Source: Streptomyces sp. NRRL S-118
GTDB lineage: Bacteria > Actinomycetota > Actinomycetes > Streptomycetales > Streptomycetaceae
DNA length: 64,000 bases
Assembly: GCF_000716335.1 (NCBI RefSeq)
Contig: NZ_KL591002.1
Coordinates: 135,773-199,772 of the forward strand
Reading direction: 5' to 3'
Made by a program: the position numbers and the translations under genes. Positions 8,381 to 16,467 of the stretch are shown piece after piece. The notes beneath the pieces are model-generated. The model was not told the origin of the DNA, searched no databases, and was given only the letters and a program-made list of their open reading frames with translations. How positions within the stretch are numbered: the stretch's first letter is position 1; each line of letters begins with the position of its first letter.

Positions 8381-11251
8381 TCAGCGGCCCAGGTGGGTGA
8401 AACCCGCCCATCCGGTGAGGTCGTCGCTCCTGACCAGCGGCACCCGCTCGGCCAGCCGCGGGGGCATCCCGGGCGGGGCCTGTCGCCGGTCGTCCAGCAT
8501 CCACAGCTGCGCGCTGCGCAGGGCCTGGCCGGGCGGCAGGCCGTCCCGGCTCATGTAGTGGTGCGTCATGTACATCAGCAGGGACGTCGCCTCGTCGGGC
8601 ACCGGCCACAACGACCCCACCACCGAGCGGGCGCCCGCCACCAGGAACGCGGTCGCCAGGCTGTAGGCCTCGTCGTAGCCGCGGCCCGACACGTTCGTAC
8701 GGCAGGCCGCCAGTACGACCAGGTCCAGGTCCCGGTAGCGGTCCGTGCCCTCCGTCAGTTCCTCCGCCGCCAGCCGCCCGCCCGACAGGTCCAGGTAGGT
8801 GCTGTGCCGCGCGCCCTGGCGGACCACCCCGTGGCACGCGAGGTGCAGCAGGCCGCCGCGCTGGCGGCGCAGCCAGCCGGTCACCGCAGCCGGCGTGGCG
8901 GTGCCGGGGCCGAGCAGCTCGCCGTCCGGGTGGAAGGTGCGGTGGATCGCCTCGGCCTCCTCGCCCGCGTGGTGCAGGTCCCGGGTCGGGTTGCCGACCA
9001 CGAGGGCCTGCCGCCCGGCGCGGGCACCGGTACCCGCGCCCGTGCCGGGCCGGGCGGCCACCTCGCACAGCAGCCGGGCGGACGGCACGTACGAGATCCG
9101 GGCCTGCTCGCAGGCGTGCCCGGGGCGCGTCCGCAGCCGGTGCCGTACGGGGACGCGCGCCGCGTGCCACGGCACCATGCCCAGCTCGGCCATGGGCACC
9201 AGGACGACGGCGGGGACCGTGCCGTAGCCGCGCGGCACCTTCCCGAGCAGCGGCTCCATCACCGCCTGCCCCGCCCAGTCGCAGAGCCGCTCCAGCGCGG
9301 CACGGGCCGGACCGGCGGTGTCCGGCTCCGGGGGCGGGGGAGCGGCGGGCGGGCCGCCCGCGTCACGCCCCGGCGCCCCGACGGCCCGGTACCGGGTCAA
9401 CGGCTCGGCATCCTCGGTCAGTCCGGGCAGCGGCAGCGCACGGACCGATCCGTCGGCGTGGACCATGAGGGCCGTACCGGGCAGCCGCTGGTCGTGGAGC
9501 AGGCCCTCGCCGCCGGGCAGCAGATAGACCAGCGCCGTCGCGGACAGCGCCCGCAGCGCCGCGCCGATGTCCGCGGGCGACGGCACGTCCAGCAGCCGCC
9601 GCCGCTGCGGGGAGGCCGCGAGCGCCTCCAGCACGCGCCGCCGCAGCCGGCTGGACGGGCCCGACAGCGCGGGACCGCCGGTCAGCACCGCGTCCTCGCC
9701 CAGCTCGGGGGCGGGCGAGCCGGTGCCGCGCCACTCGTCCGCGAGGTCGGACCGGCCGAGCGCGGTGAGCATGTCGGGCACGGTGGTCGCCACCGTGGCC
9801 GCGTGCAGCACGAGTCCGCGCCCCGCGTCCAGGGCGCCCACGGCGTCCTCGACCGCATCGTCGGCCAGGCACCAGCGGGCGACGTCCAGGGCGTACTCCC
9901 CGGCGCGCCGCCCGGTCTCCGCGGCGTGCGCCGTACCCGACTGGAGCAGGACGCTCCAGGCGGCGGCGCGCAGCGCGTCCAGGCCGACGCTCCGCGACCG
10001 GTCGTGGTTGAGCCGCGCCGCCCTTGTGCCCGGCGGCTGCACGTCGCCCCGGATGCGGTACGCCATCGCCAGCGACATCCCCAGCGCGCCCCACAGCGGG
10101 TACTCGGGGCCGCCGGCGAGCCGCCGCGCGTGGACCAGCCAGGAAATGCCCTGGTCCAGGTGGTCGCCGCGCTGCTGCAACGTACCCGTCATCCCCGCCA
10201 CGGCGCAGTGGCAGTTGCCGAGGACGCACGCGTAGCGGATCCACCGCTCGTCGTCCGGCTCGATCAGGTCCAGGGCGTCCCCCAGCAGCTCGACGGCCTC
10301 CAGGACCCGCTCCGGGCAGCGGGTGAGCAGCCCGCGGACGGTACGGCCGATCGCCGCCTCCCCGAGCTTGTCGGCCCGGGCGCCCGCCGGCAGCGGCGCG
10401 AGCTGCCGGCGCACCTCCTCCACCGGCGGCGCGTCCGGCGTACCGGGGTCGTCGACGACCCCGGTACGCCGGCCCCGCAACACCGCCAGACTGCCCCGGG
10501 CCGCGTCGAGGTACGACTCGAACGTGACCCGGTCCATGTGGTCGGGCGGCAGCCGCGCCAGCACGGACTCCAGCTCGGGGATCAGCGCCGCGAGCCCGGC
10601 CTCGTCGTCGCGGCGCGCGGCCTGGCGCGTCCGGAACGCGGCGAGCTGGCCGGCCATCTCCAGGCGCCGCATGCCGTCGAGCGCGGGTGTGTCGACCAGT
10701 CTGCCCAGGTCGTCCAGGGCCGAGTCGAACTCGTCCTCGCCGCCGCCGTACTGCGCGAGGAGCACCCGCAGATGGGCGTGGGTCAGGTCGTACGCGTCCC
10801 GTTCCGGGCTGTCGGGGGGCAATTGGGCGCGCGCCTCCTCCACCCGCGCCAGGGCCTGCTCGAGATCGGCGGGGCCGGCGGTGGGCTGATTGAGGACGGA
10901 CTGGCCGGCGATGCCCGCGACGGCGGCCTGCCAGCGCTCGTCCCGCGGCCCGTGGGCGCGCGCCTCGGCCAGCAGTTCGTCCCGCTGCCGCGTCGTGGCG
11001 GACGGCAGGCCGAACTGCAGGACCGTCAGGAGCATGAGGATCTGTCCCGCGCGCAGGCCCGACTCCGCCGATCCGCGCCGCAGCGCCCGCCAGTCGGTGT
11101 ACAGGCGCTCGAACGCCTCCGCCGGGGTGGCGCGGCCCAGCCGGTCGCAGACCAGCGCGTTCACCCGGGCGAGCTCCTCACCGCTCGTCAGGGGGCCGGT
11201 CTTCTGCAGTTCGGACAGCACCGCGTCCAGGTCGTAGGGCCTCACCGTCAC
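8381..11251 (-). CDS. CHAT-domain protease with helical-repeat N-terminus
   Basis: This is a 956-residue protein. Residues about 1-560 are alpha-helical with TPR-like periodicity (AAAWSVLLQSGTAHAAETGRRAGEYALDVA and similar). The C-terminal third is a CHAT domain, the caspase-HetF-associated peptidase fold: catalytic His H807 in GLLHLACHG and catalytic Cys C850 in LDLVVLAACRTNVSG, then AYSLATAFLVAGARSVVGSLWPVPD, which is highly typical. CHAT proteases act in bacterial immunity (TPR-CHAT in type III-E CRISPR, CHAT partners of gasdermins), where the repeats sense a partner and the protease is switched on. The GTG at 11251 is one base beyond the RES stop, so it is the last gene of the four-gene operon. 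Its natural substrate is not evident; no gasdermin-like gene is adjacent. Confidence 0.93.
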   Translation of the reverse strand: MTVRPYDLDAVLSELQKTGPLTSGEELARVNALVCDRLGRATPAEAFERLYTDWRALRRGSAESGLRAGQILMLLTVLQFGLPSATTRQRDELLAEARAHGPRDERWQAAVAGIAGQSVLNQPTAGPADLEQALARVEEARAQLPPDSPERDAYDLTHAHLRVLLAQYGGGEDEFDSALDDLGRLVDTPALDGMRRLEMAGQLAAFRTRQAARRDDEAGLAALIPELESVLARLPPDHMDRVTFESYLDAARGSLAVLRGRRTGVVDDPGTPDAPPVEEVRRQLAPLPAGARADKLGEAAIGRTVRGLLTRCPERVLEAVELLGDALDLIEPDDERWIRYACVLGNCHCAVAGMTGTLQQRGDHLDQGISWLVHARRLAGGPEYPLWGALGMSLAMAYRIRGDVQPPGTRAARLNHDRSRSVGLDALRAAAWSVLLQSGTAHAAETGRRAGEYALDVARWCLADDAVEDAVGALDAGRGLVLHAATVATTVPDMLTALGRSDLADEWRGTGSPAPELGEDAVLTGGPALSGPSSRLRRRVLEALAASPQRRRLLDVPSPADIGAALRALSATALVYLLPGGEGLLHDQRLPGTALMVHADGSVRALPLPGLTEDAEPLTRYRAVGAPGRDAGGPPAAPPPPEPDTAGPARAALERLCDWAGQAVMEPLLGKVPRGYGTVPAVVLVPMAELGMVPWHAARVPVRHRLRTRPGHACEQARISYVPSARLLCEVAARPGTGAGTGARAGRQALVVGNPTRDLHHAGEEAEAIHRTFHPDGELLGPGTATPAAVTGWLRRQRGGLLHLACHGVVRQGARHSTYLDLSGGRLAAEELTEGTDRYRDLDLVVLAACRTNVSGRGYDEAYSLATAFLVAGARSVVGSLWPVPDEATSLLMYMTHHYMSRDGLPPGQALRSAQLWMLDDRRQAPPGMPPRLAERVPLVRSDDLTGWAGFTHLGR

Positions 11252-11252
11252 G

Positions 11253-11927
11253 TCAGATCCCCCGCCCGGTCGCTCGCGGCGCGGCCTGCGCCAGGTAGGG
11301 CGCCAGCACCCCGTTCAGCCAGCGCTCTCCCTCCGGCGTGCCGAAGTCGACCGGCGGCGCCCCCGCGGGCTCCAGCGGCGGCACGGGGCACCGGTCCTCG
11401 AAGAGAACCGCCACCCGGTCGGCGGGCTCCCGCTTCGACGGCCACACGAACCCCTGCGACCAGGGCTTCGTCCGCTGCCGGATCCAGTGGCCCCAGTCCC
11501 GCGTCTGCGGGTAGTCCGCGCTCTCCGCGTGCACCAGCCAGGTGTCCTGGCCGACCGCCGCCAGGTCCGCGCCGGACATCAGCGACACCACCTCCAGGTC
11601 GGCGGCCAGCCGCAGGAAGGACAGGCTGCGCCGCTCGAAGGCGACCCGGGGCAGCAGGCGCACCCCGCCGTCCCCGTCGAACGGCACCGAGCGCAGCAGC
11701 ACCTCGCTGACCGCCGCGCCCACGCCGAAGCCCACGTACAGGAAGCCGTAGCGGTCGTACGGCGTGCTGTCGAACCGGCCGCCGTCGTAGAAAGCGCGCG
11801 CGGGGTGCGGGTTGAAGGCCGCGGCGGCCCGGTGCGTGGCGTGCACGCGGTACACGGCCGTGCCCGCCGGCAGGGTGGCCCTCGTCGGCGTCCCGGGCAG
11901 GACGTCCGGGGGCGGGTACTTGGGCAT
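11253..11927 (-). CDS. RES-domain toxin (NAD-dependent ADP-ribosyltransferase fold)
   Basis: This is a 224-residue protein with the Arg...Glu...Ser pattern that names the RES family: R27 in AVYRVHA, R51 in GGRFDSTPYDRYGFLYVG, E75 in AAVSEVLLRSV, and S164 in GFVWPSKREPADRVAVLFEDR. Characterised RES toxins (MbcT of Mycobacterium tuberculosis, ParT) degrade NAD+ or ADP-ribosylate housekeeping proteins and are neutralised by MbcA/ParS-type partners. The neighbouring upstream gene fits that partner role. Start ATG at 11927, three bases after the stop of the antitoxin-like gene; stop one base before the CHAT start. It is longer than minimal RES toxins (about 150-190 aa) through N- and C-terminal extensions. 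Confidence 0.9.
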   Translation of the reverse strand: MPKYPPPDVLPGTPTRATLPAGTAVYRVHATHRAAAAFNPHPARAFYDGGRFDSTPYDRYGFLYVGFGVGAAVSEVLLRSVPFDGDGGVRLLPRVAFERRSLSFLRLAADLEVVSLMSGADLAAVGQDTWLVHAESADYPQTRDWGHWIRQRTKPWSQGFVWPSKREPADRVAVLFEDRCPVPPLEPAGAPPVDFGTPEGERWLNGVLAPYLAQAAPRATGRGI

Positions 11928-11930
11928 GCC

Positions 11931-12620
11931 CTACCACCCCCCGTCCGGACCGTCGGGACCGTCGGGGTCTTCGGTGCCGGCCAGCGCCCGGGCCGCGGCC
12001 AGCAGTTCGTCGTCCCGGCCCCGTCCCAGCAGCCCTGCGGGCGGGGTGCCGTTCCACCACGTGTGGGCGGACAGCCACCAGTCGGCCGCGCCCCACGGGT
12101 CCGCGCCGGCCCGCAGGACCGTGTTGACCTCCAGGACCACTGCCCACGGCATGGTCCCGGCCTCGAACTGGAAGGCCGGCAGCCGCCGTCCGCCGTCCGG
12201 GGCCGACAGCACGATCAGACGCGGATCGGCCGCCCCGGCACCGGTCCACGGCAGGGCGGGGGCGCTCAGCAGCCGGTCCCGGACGGGCCCCAGCACCGGG
12301 CCCACCATGGGGTTGCCGTCCACCACGAGCAGGCACAGGTCGGCGGCGCTCCAGCCCTGGTACAGCGCGGCGGGCGACGCGGTGCCCGTGAACCGCCCGC
12401 CGTCCCCGTGGCGGCGCAGCCGGGCCGCCTCGTCGTCCGGCAGCGCCTCCAGGACCGTCCGTACGGCCCGTACGGCGCGGTCGGCGTCCCCGGTGCCCGC
12501 CGCGCGCAGTTCGGCGAGCAGACCGCTCAGCGCGCTCCGCGCCTCCGGGTCGAGCAGCCGGGACAGCCGGGGCCAGTCGGCCGCGAAGGCGGCCAGCATC
12601 ACGAAGGGGTTCCCGTTCAC
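11931..12620 (-). CDS. MbcA/ParS-like antitoxin, probable partner of the RES toxin
   Basis: The GTG at 12620 overlaps the TGA of the macro gene as GTGA, which is why I chose it; the product has 229 residues. The C-terminal part reads LPAFQFEAGTMPWAVVLEVNTVLRAG, then DPWGAADWWLSAHTWWNGTPPAGLLGRGRDDELLAAARAL (about 155-215, quoted in parts). This is the pattern of the toxin-binding MbcA/ParS/Xre (DUF2384-like) domain, which ends in a TP-x-x-LL turn and a helix. The N-terminal half is helical without a clear HTH. The order antitoxin then RES toxin, three bases apart, matches RES-type toxin-antitoxin modules. It could also be a non-neutralising adaptor. The C-terminal DPDGPDGPDGGW tail is repetitive. 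Confidence 0.75.
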   Translation of the reverse strand: MNGNPFVMLAAFAADWPRLSRLLDPEARSALSGLLAELRAAGTGDADRAVRAVRTVLEALPDDEAARLRRHGDGGRFTGTASPAALYQGWSAADLCLLVVDGNPMVGPVLGPVRDRLLSAPALPWTGAGAADPRLIVLSAPDGGRRLPAFQFEAGTMPWAVVLEVNTVLRAGADPWGAADWWLSAHTWWNGTPPAGLLGRGRDDELLAAARALAGTEDPDGPDGPDGGW

Positions 12621-13759
12621 CCGCACCCGCACCCGCGTCCTTCCGCCGCACCCTCGGCGTCCCCGGGGAGCGGCTCGGCCCCGAGCACCTCGACCACCAG
12701 ATCCGCGATCAGCGGTCTTCGTACGATCAGATGCAGCTCCCGGTCCGGGTCGGCGTCCGCGGCCAGTGCCGACCACAGGGCGCTCACGCTCGTCCCCGGC
12801 GCCAGCCCGCCGCGGCCGGCCCCCAGCAGCGGGAAGCAGACCGACCGCAGGGGAGGGGTGAAGCCGTCCCGCTCCAGCGACATCAGTGCCAGGGCGCGGG
12901 CCGCCGTGCGGGCCACGTCCTGCGGGGTGACGTCGTAGTCGTTCGTACCGGGCCGGGGGACCGTCACCGCGGCGTGGTAGATGCGGCGCACCCCCTGCTC
13001 GGCCAGGGCACCCGGCGCGGTCGGCGCCACCGTCCCCGGCAGGGCCGGGCGGCGCGCCACCCCGTGCTCCGCGCGCCACTGCGCCAGCGCGTCGTGCACC
13101 GGGTCCGCGATCACGTCGCCCGCCGTGTCCCGCACGGCCCCCGCCCGCCGCAGCGCCGCCGACACGGACGCCTTGTACGGCTCCGGTAACGCCAGGTGCG
13201 TATTGGTCGGCGAGACGATCACGTCCATGTCCCGGACCAGCTCCACCGGGTGGACGTGCAGGACGACCGTCCGGGGCCGCCCGGCCCGCGGCACCCGCAG
13301 CGCCCGGTGCTGGAGGTGCGGCGGCAGCAGCGCGATCTCGGGGGCCGCGGCGGTCCGGGCCCCGGAGCCGGTGCCCGCGAGCCAGCACACCTGCTCGGCG
13401 ATCTGGCCCAGGACCATCTCCTCCTGGCTCTTGCGGAAGCGCTCGACACTCAGGCGGTACACCTCGGCCGCCAGCCGGCGCCGGTCGGCCGCCGCCCGGT
13501 CGCGCATCCCCGGCGCCAGGCCCAGCGTGCGCTCCGCGGCCTCCTGGAGATCGCCCCCGCCGAGCCGGGACACCGCGGCACGCAGCAGGTTCTCCACCTC
13601 GACCGGCCATGCGTCGGTCACGGCGCCGGGAACCGCCACGGCGGCCCGCCGCAGCAGCGGGAGGTCGAGATCGCGGATCCGCACCACGCCTTCCAGGCGG
13701 ACCATCTTCACCTCCCGCAGAACCGACGCCACGTCAAAAGGCTGTGCTCCGAGGGACAT
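12617..13759 (-). CDS. macro-domain protein with N-terminal adaptor-like domain
   Basis: This is a 380-residue protein. Residues about 1-130 are helical (AAERTLGLAPGMRDRAAADRRRLAAEVYRLSVERFRKSQE, quoted in parts), resembling a recurring actinobacterial N-terminal module that couples different effectors to a common partner. Residues about 180-365 read as a macro domain: DVIVSPTNTHLALPEPYKASV (ADP-ribose pocket strand and loop), RIYHAAVTVPRP, and SVCFPLLGAGRGGLAPG (phosphate-binding loop). Macro domains bind or hydrolyse ADP-ribose on proteins or nucleic acids; DarG uses one as antitoxin to the ADP-ribosyltransferase DarT. It is the first gene of the operon and overlaps the antitoxin-like gene. 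The C-terminus is acidic and ends GRGCGCG. Confidence 0.85.
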   Translation of the reverse strand: MSLGAQPFDVASVLREVKMVRLEGVVRIRDLDLPLLRRAAVAVPGAVTDAWPVEVENLLRAAVSRLGGGDLQEAAERTLGLAPGMRDRAAADRRRLAAEVYRLSVERFRKSQEEMVLGQIAEQVCWLAGTGSGARTAAAPEIALLPPHLQHRALRVPRAGRPRTVVLHVHPVELVRDMDVIVSPTNTHLALPEPYKASVSAALRRAGAVRDTAGDVIADPVHDALAQWRAEHGVARRPALPGTVAPTAPGALAEQGVRRIYHAAVTVPRPGTNDYDVTPQDVARTAARALALMSLERDGFTPPLRSVCFPLLGAGRGGLAPGTSVSALWSALAADADPDRELHLIVRRPLIADLVVEVLGAEPLPGDAEGAAEGRGCGCG

Positions 13760-13779
13760 GCGTCCATGATCGTGCTCGG

Positions 13780-13793
13780 GTGACCGGCGTCAC
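13780..13793. promoter_or_regulatory. candidate operator upstream of the macro-RES-CHAT operon
   Basis: GTGAC-CGGC-GTCAC is a perfect inverted repeat 20 bases upstream of the macro-domain start, within the 75-base gap to the FAD gene. That gap must contain the operon promoter if there is no read-through. It is short and GC-rich, so chance occurrence is possible. Confidence 0.35.
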
Positions 13794-13834
13794 AAGCCCT
13801 GTGGACAACGGCTCACGCGGCCCACACGCCCACG

Positions 13835-15196
13835 CTACGCGGCCGCGCGGCGGCCCTCGGGTCCCTCCGCGGTCGACATCCGGTCGTCCCCGGGTCGCCG
13901 GTCCGGGACCCCCAGGTCCCGCAGCACCGCGCGGGCGGCCCGGCGGCCCGAGTGGAGGGCACCCTGCGCGGTACTGGTGTCCCGGTGGTCGCCGCAGACG
14001 TACAGTCCGGCCAGCAGCCGCACCGGCCGGCGCAGGTCGTGCGGCGGGGGCATCGCCGGGACGGCCTCCGGGTCGTGGTGGACGGCCAGCAGCTCCCAGT
14101 CCGCCGTGCCCGTGCCGTACAGGCCGGCCAACTGCCCGCGCACCAGCGGCTCCAGACCCTCCGGCGGTGTCCCGAGCACCGTGGAGGTGACCAGGACGCG
14201 GCCCTCCGGCGCCCGGGCCGGGTCCACCGCGCTCATCACGGCGGTGTACGTGACGGGTCCGGTGCGGTCGGCGTCGAGCAGCAGCGCGGCATCCGCCGGC
14301 GGCGGCGCGGGCGCCGTGTGGTGCAGCACCGTCACCGGGTGGAAGTCCGGTACGCGCAGCCCGGGCAGGAGGTCCGCGGCGGCGCGGGCGCCGGTGGCCA
14401 CGACCAGGGCGCGGCAGGCCAGTTCGCCGTGCTCGGCCGTGACGACCCGGTTGATCGAGGCGTCCTTCACATGGACGCCGGTCTTCACCGTGCCGGGCGG
14501 CAGCGCGGCCGCCAGCCGCTCCGGCAGCGCCGACGCGCCACCCGCCGGCACGCACAGCCGGCCCCGCGCGAAACCGCGCAGCGCGAGGTCGGCCGCCCGG
14601 CTGGAGGTGGCCGTCAGGTCCGGGTCGCCGAGCAGTGCCGAAAGCAGGGGCCTGAGGAAGCGGTTGACCGTACGGGGCGGCAGGCCGCGCCCCGCCGCCC
14701 CCGCGCCCGGCGCATCCGCGGCGGACCGCTCCGGGCGGGCCAGCAGCCGTGTGGCCGGGGTGCTCGCCAGCCTCCCCAGCGCGGCACCCAGACGTGCCTG
14801 GTCCAGCGTCCGGGGTGCGTGGGCGAGGGCGCGCGCCCGGGTGAGCGCCGCGTACGGGGTGCGGGCCGCGTCGCCCGCCTCGACCGGGCGGACCGGCGCC
14901 ATCCGGTGCAGCCGGCCTTCGCTGTGCACCATGACCCCGGGCCGGAACGTCCGCAGCGCGGCGGCGTCGACGCCCGGAGCCCGGCGCAGTTCGGGATACG
15001 CGGTGCTGAGCAGCTGACCGATCCGGTCCAGCCGGAACCCGTCGACGTGTTCGGTGCCCATCCTGCCGCCGACCCGCGGGGCGGCCTCCAGGACGCTGAC
15101 CGTCAGCCCGGCACTGGCCAGCTGGTGGGCCGCGGACAGTCCCGCGAGCCCTGCTCCTACGATGACGACGTCCGCGTGCTGTGCGGTACTGAGCAC
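13835..15196 (-). CDS. FAD-dependent amine oxidase/protoporphyrinogen oxidase-like protein
   Basis: This is a 453-residue flavoprotein. The N-terminal Rossmann motif is DVVIVGAGLAGLSAAHQLASAG with the acidic end of strand 2 (VLEAA) and the GG motif RVGGRMGT (about 8-48). The C-terminal FAD site is LYVCGDHRDTSTAQGALHSGRRAA (about 400-424). This is the amine oxidase/phytoene desaturase-like family; the substrate is not evident. The GTG at 15196 has GGGGAGGGA 5-6 bases upstream. It is probably a monocistronic gene: a hairpin at 15341-15360 separates it from the epimerase upstream. The C-terminus is basic and disordered. Confidence 0.88.
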   Translation of the reverse strand: MLSTAQHADVVIVGAGLAGLSAAHQLASAGLTVSVLEAAPRVGGRMGTEHVDGFRLDRIGQLLSTAYPELRRAPGVDAAALRTFRPGVMVHSEGRLHRMAPVRPVEAGDAARTPYAALTRARALAHAPRTLDQARLGAALGRLASTPATRLLARPERSAADAPGAGAAGRGLPPRTVNRFLRPLLSALLGDPDLTATSSRAADLALRGFARGRLCVPAGGASALPERLAAALPPGTVKTGVHVKDASINRVVTAEHGELACRALVVATGARAAADLLPGLRVPDFHPVTVLHHTAPAPPPADAALLLDADRTGPVTYTAVMSAVDPARAPEGRVLVTSTVLGTPPEGLEPLVRGQLAGLYGTGTADWELLAVHHDPEAVPAMPPPHDLRRPVRLLAGLYVCGDHRDTSTAQGALHSGRRAARAVLRDLGVPDRRPGDDRMSTAEGPEGRRAAA

Positions 15197-15520
15197 GTGT
15201 CCCTCCCCGGGGTGGCGGTTCGGTGCGTGGGGGGCTCATGCCCTCTGCGAGGCGACGGAATGCCGCGTTCGAGCCCGAGCGTAGGAGCGCCCCGTCGTAC
15301 CGGTCAGTCGCGCGTGCGGGGGGTCACCGGTGCATGGAGGGGTCGCACGGGCGTGCGACCTCTTGCGCACCCGACGGATCACGCCACGGCTGCCGGCTCC
15401 CCGCTGTCCCCCGCGCCGGGGCGTACGGGCGGCCGGCGACCTCCCGACGGGCCGGAACGGTCCGCGTGCCGCTCGTGAGGGCGGCGACCGGATCCCGCCG
15501 GGCGGGCTCCCGACCCCCGG
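15197..15520. other. intergenic region between epimerase and FAD oxidoreductase
   Basis: The gap of 324 bases holds the hairpin at 15341-15360 and the promoter region of the FAD gene. I see no open frame here with a convincing start or codon use. Confidence 0.5.
15341..15360 (-). terminator. hairpin downstream of the TIGR01777 epimerase
   Basis: GGTCGCAC pairs with GTGCGACC around a GGGC loop. Pairing extends a few bases outward (AGG/TCT with one G-T pair). It lies about 160 bases after the epimerase stop. Confidence 0.6.
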
Positions 15521-16423
15521 TCACGCCGCCGCGATGGCCCCGTCGATCGTCGGGAAGGCGAAGCGGAACCCGGACTCCAGCAGACGGGCCGGCAGGACCC
15601 GCTGACTGCCCAGGACGTCCTGGGCGAAGTCGCCGAGGACGATCCGCAGGGCGGGGGAGGGGACGTGCAGGAACGCCGGGCGGCGCAGGACGCGCGCCAT
15701 CGCGGAGGTGACCTCGCGGTTGGTGACCGGCTCGGGCGCGGTCAGGTTCACCGGCCCGGAGAGCGACCCGGTGTCGAGGATGTGGCGCAGGGCGGCGATC
15801 TCGTCGTGCAGGGAGATGTAGCTCCAGTACTGCCGCCCGGAGCCGAGCCGCCCGCCCAGGCCCGCGCGGAACAGCGGGAACAGACGGCCCCACGCGCCGC
15901 CCTCCCGGGCCACGACCAGCCCGGTGCGGGCGTACGCCACGCGGATGCCCGCCTCGTGGGCGGCGGCCGCGGCCCCCTCCCACTCCACGCACACCGACGG
16001 CAGGAAGCCCTCCCCCGCGGGCGCCGTCTCGTCCACCGCGCGGGCGCCGGTGTCCCCGTAGTAGCCGAGCGCCGTCCCGCACAGCAGCACCTTCGGCGGG
16101 GTGTCCAGGGAGGCGACGGCCTCCGCGATCGCCGCCGTCCCGAGCACCCGGCTGTCGCGGATCTCCTTCTTGTACGCCTCGTTCCAGCGGCGCTCGCCGA
16201 CGCCCGCGCCCGCGAGGTGGACGACGGCGTCGCAGCCGACCAGGCCGGCCACGTCGACGTAACTCCGCCGGGGGTCCCACTCCACCTCGTCCCCGGCCCG
16301 CGCGGGACGCCGCACGAGGCGGACGACCTCGTGGCCGTCCGCCCGCAGGGAGCGGGTGAGGGCGGAGCCGATGAGACCGGAGGAACCGGTGACGGCGATA
16401 CGGGCGGTGTCGGTACGGCGCAT
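15521..16423 (-). CDS. TIGR01777-family NAD(P)-dependent epimerase (YfcH/SDR39U1-like)
   Basis: This is a 300-residue extended SDR. The nucleotide site is IAVTGSSGLIGSALTRSLRADGHEV (residues 9-33, quoted in part), followed by DAVVHLAGAGVGERRWNEAYK, which is diagnostic of the TIGR01777 subfamily, and GYYGDTG, ALRHILDTGSLSGPVNLTAPEPVTN. The catalytic Tyr of classical SDRs is replaced by the ALGYYGD loop. The reaction is unknown for most members; the Anabaena member SulA is a division inhibitor. The ATG at 16423 is divergent from the GNAT gene with only 44 bases between starts. Confidence 0.93.
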   Translation of the reverse strand: MRRTDTARIAVTGSSGLIGSALTRSLRADGHEVVRLVRRPARAGDEVEWDPRRSYVDVAGLVGCDAVVHLAGAGVGERRWNEAYKKEIRDSRVLGTAAIAEAVASLDTPPKVLLCGTALGYYGDTGARAVDETAPAGEGFLPSVCVEWEGAAAAAHEAGIRVAYARTGLVVAREGGAWGRLFPLFRAGLGGRLGSGRQYWSYISLHDEIAALRHILDTGSLSGPVNLTAPEPVTNREVTSAMARVLRRPAFLHVPSPALRIVLGDFAQDVLGSQRVLPARLLESGFRFAFPTIDGAIAAA

Positions 16424-16467
16424 GGGCCCATCCTGCCCCGGGGACCCCTCATGGCACAGTGGCGGTC

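Noticed and set aside
8324..11710. A plus-strand open frame of over 1100 codons
   Set aside because: It is the antisense of the CHAT gene; the translation is Arg/Gly/Gln/Val-rich low complexity without domains, an effect of high GC.
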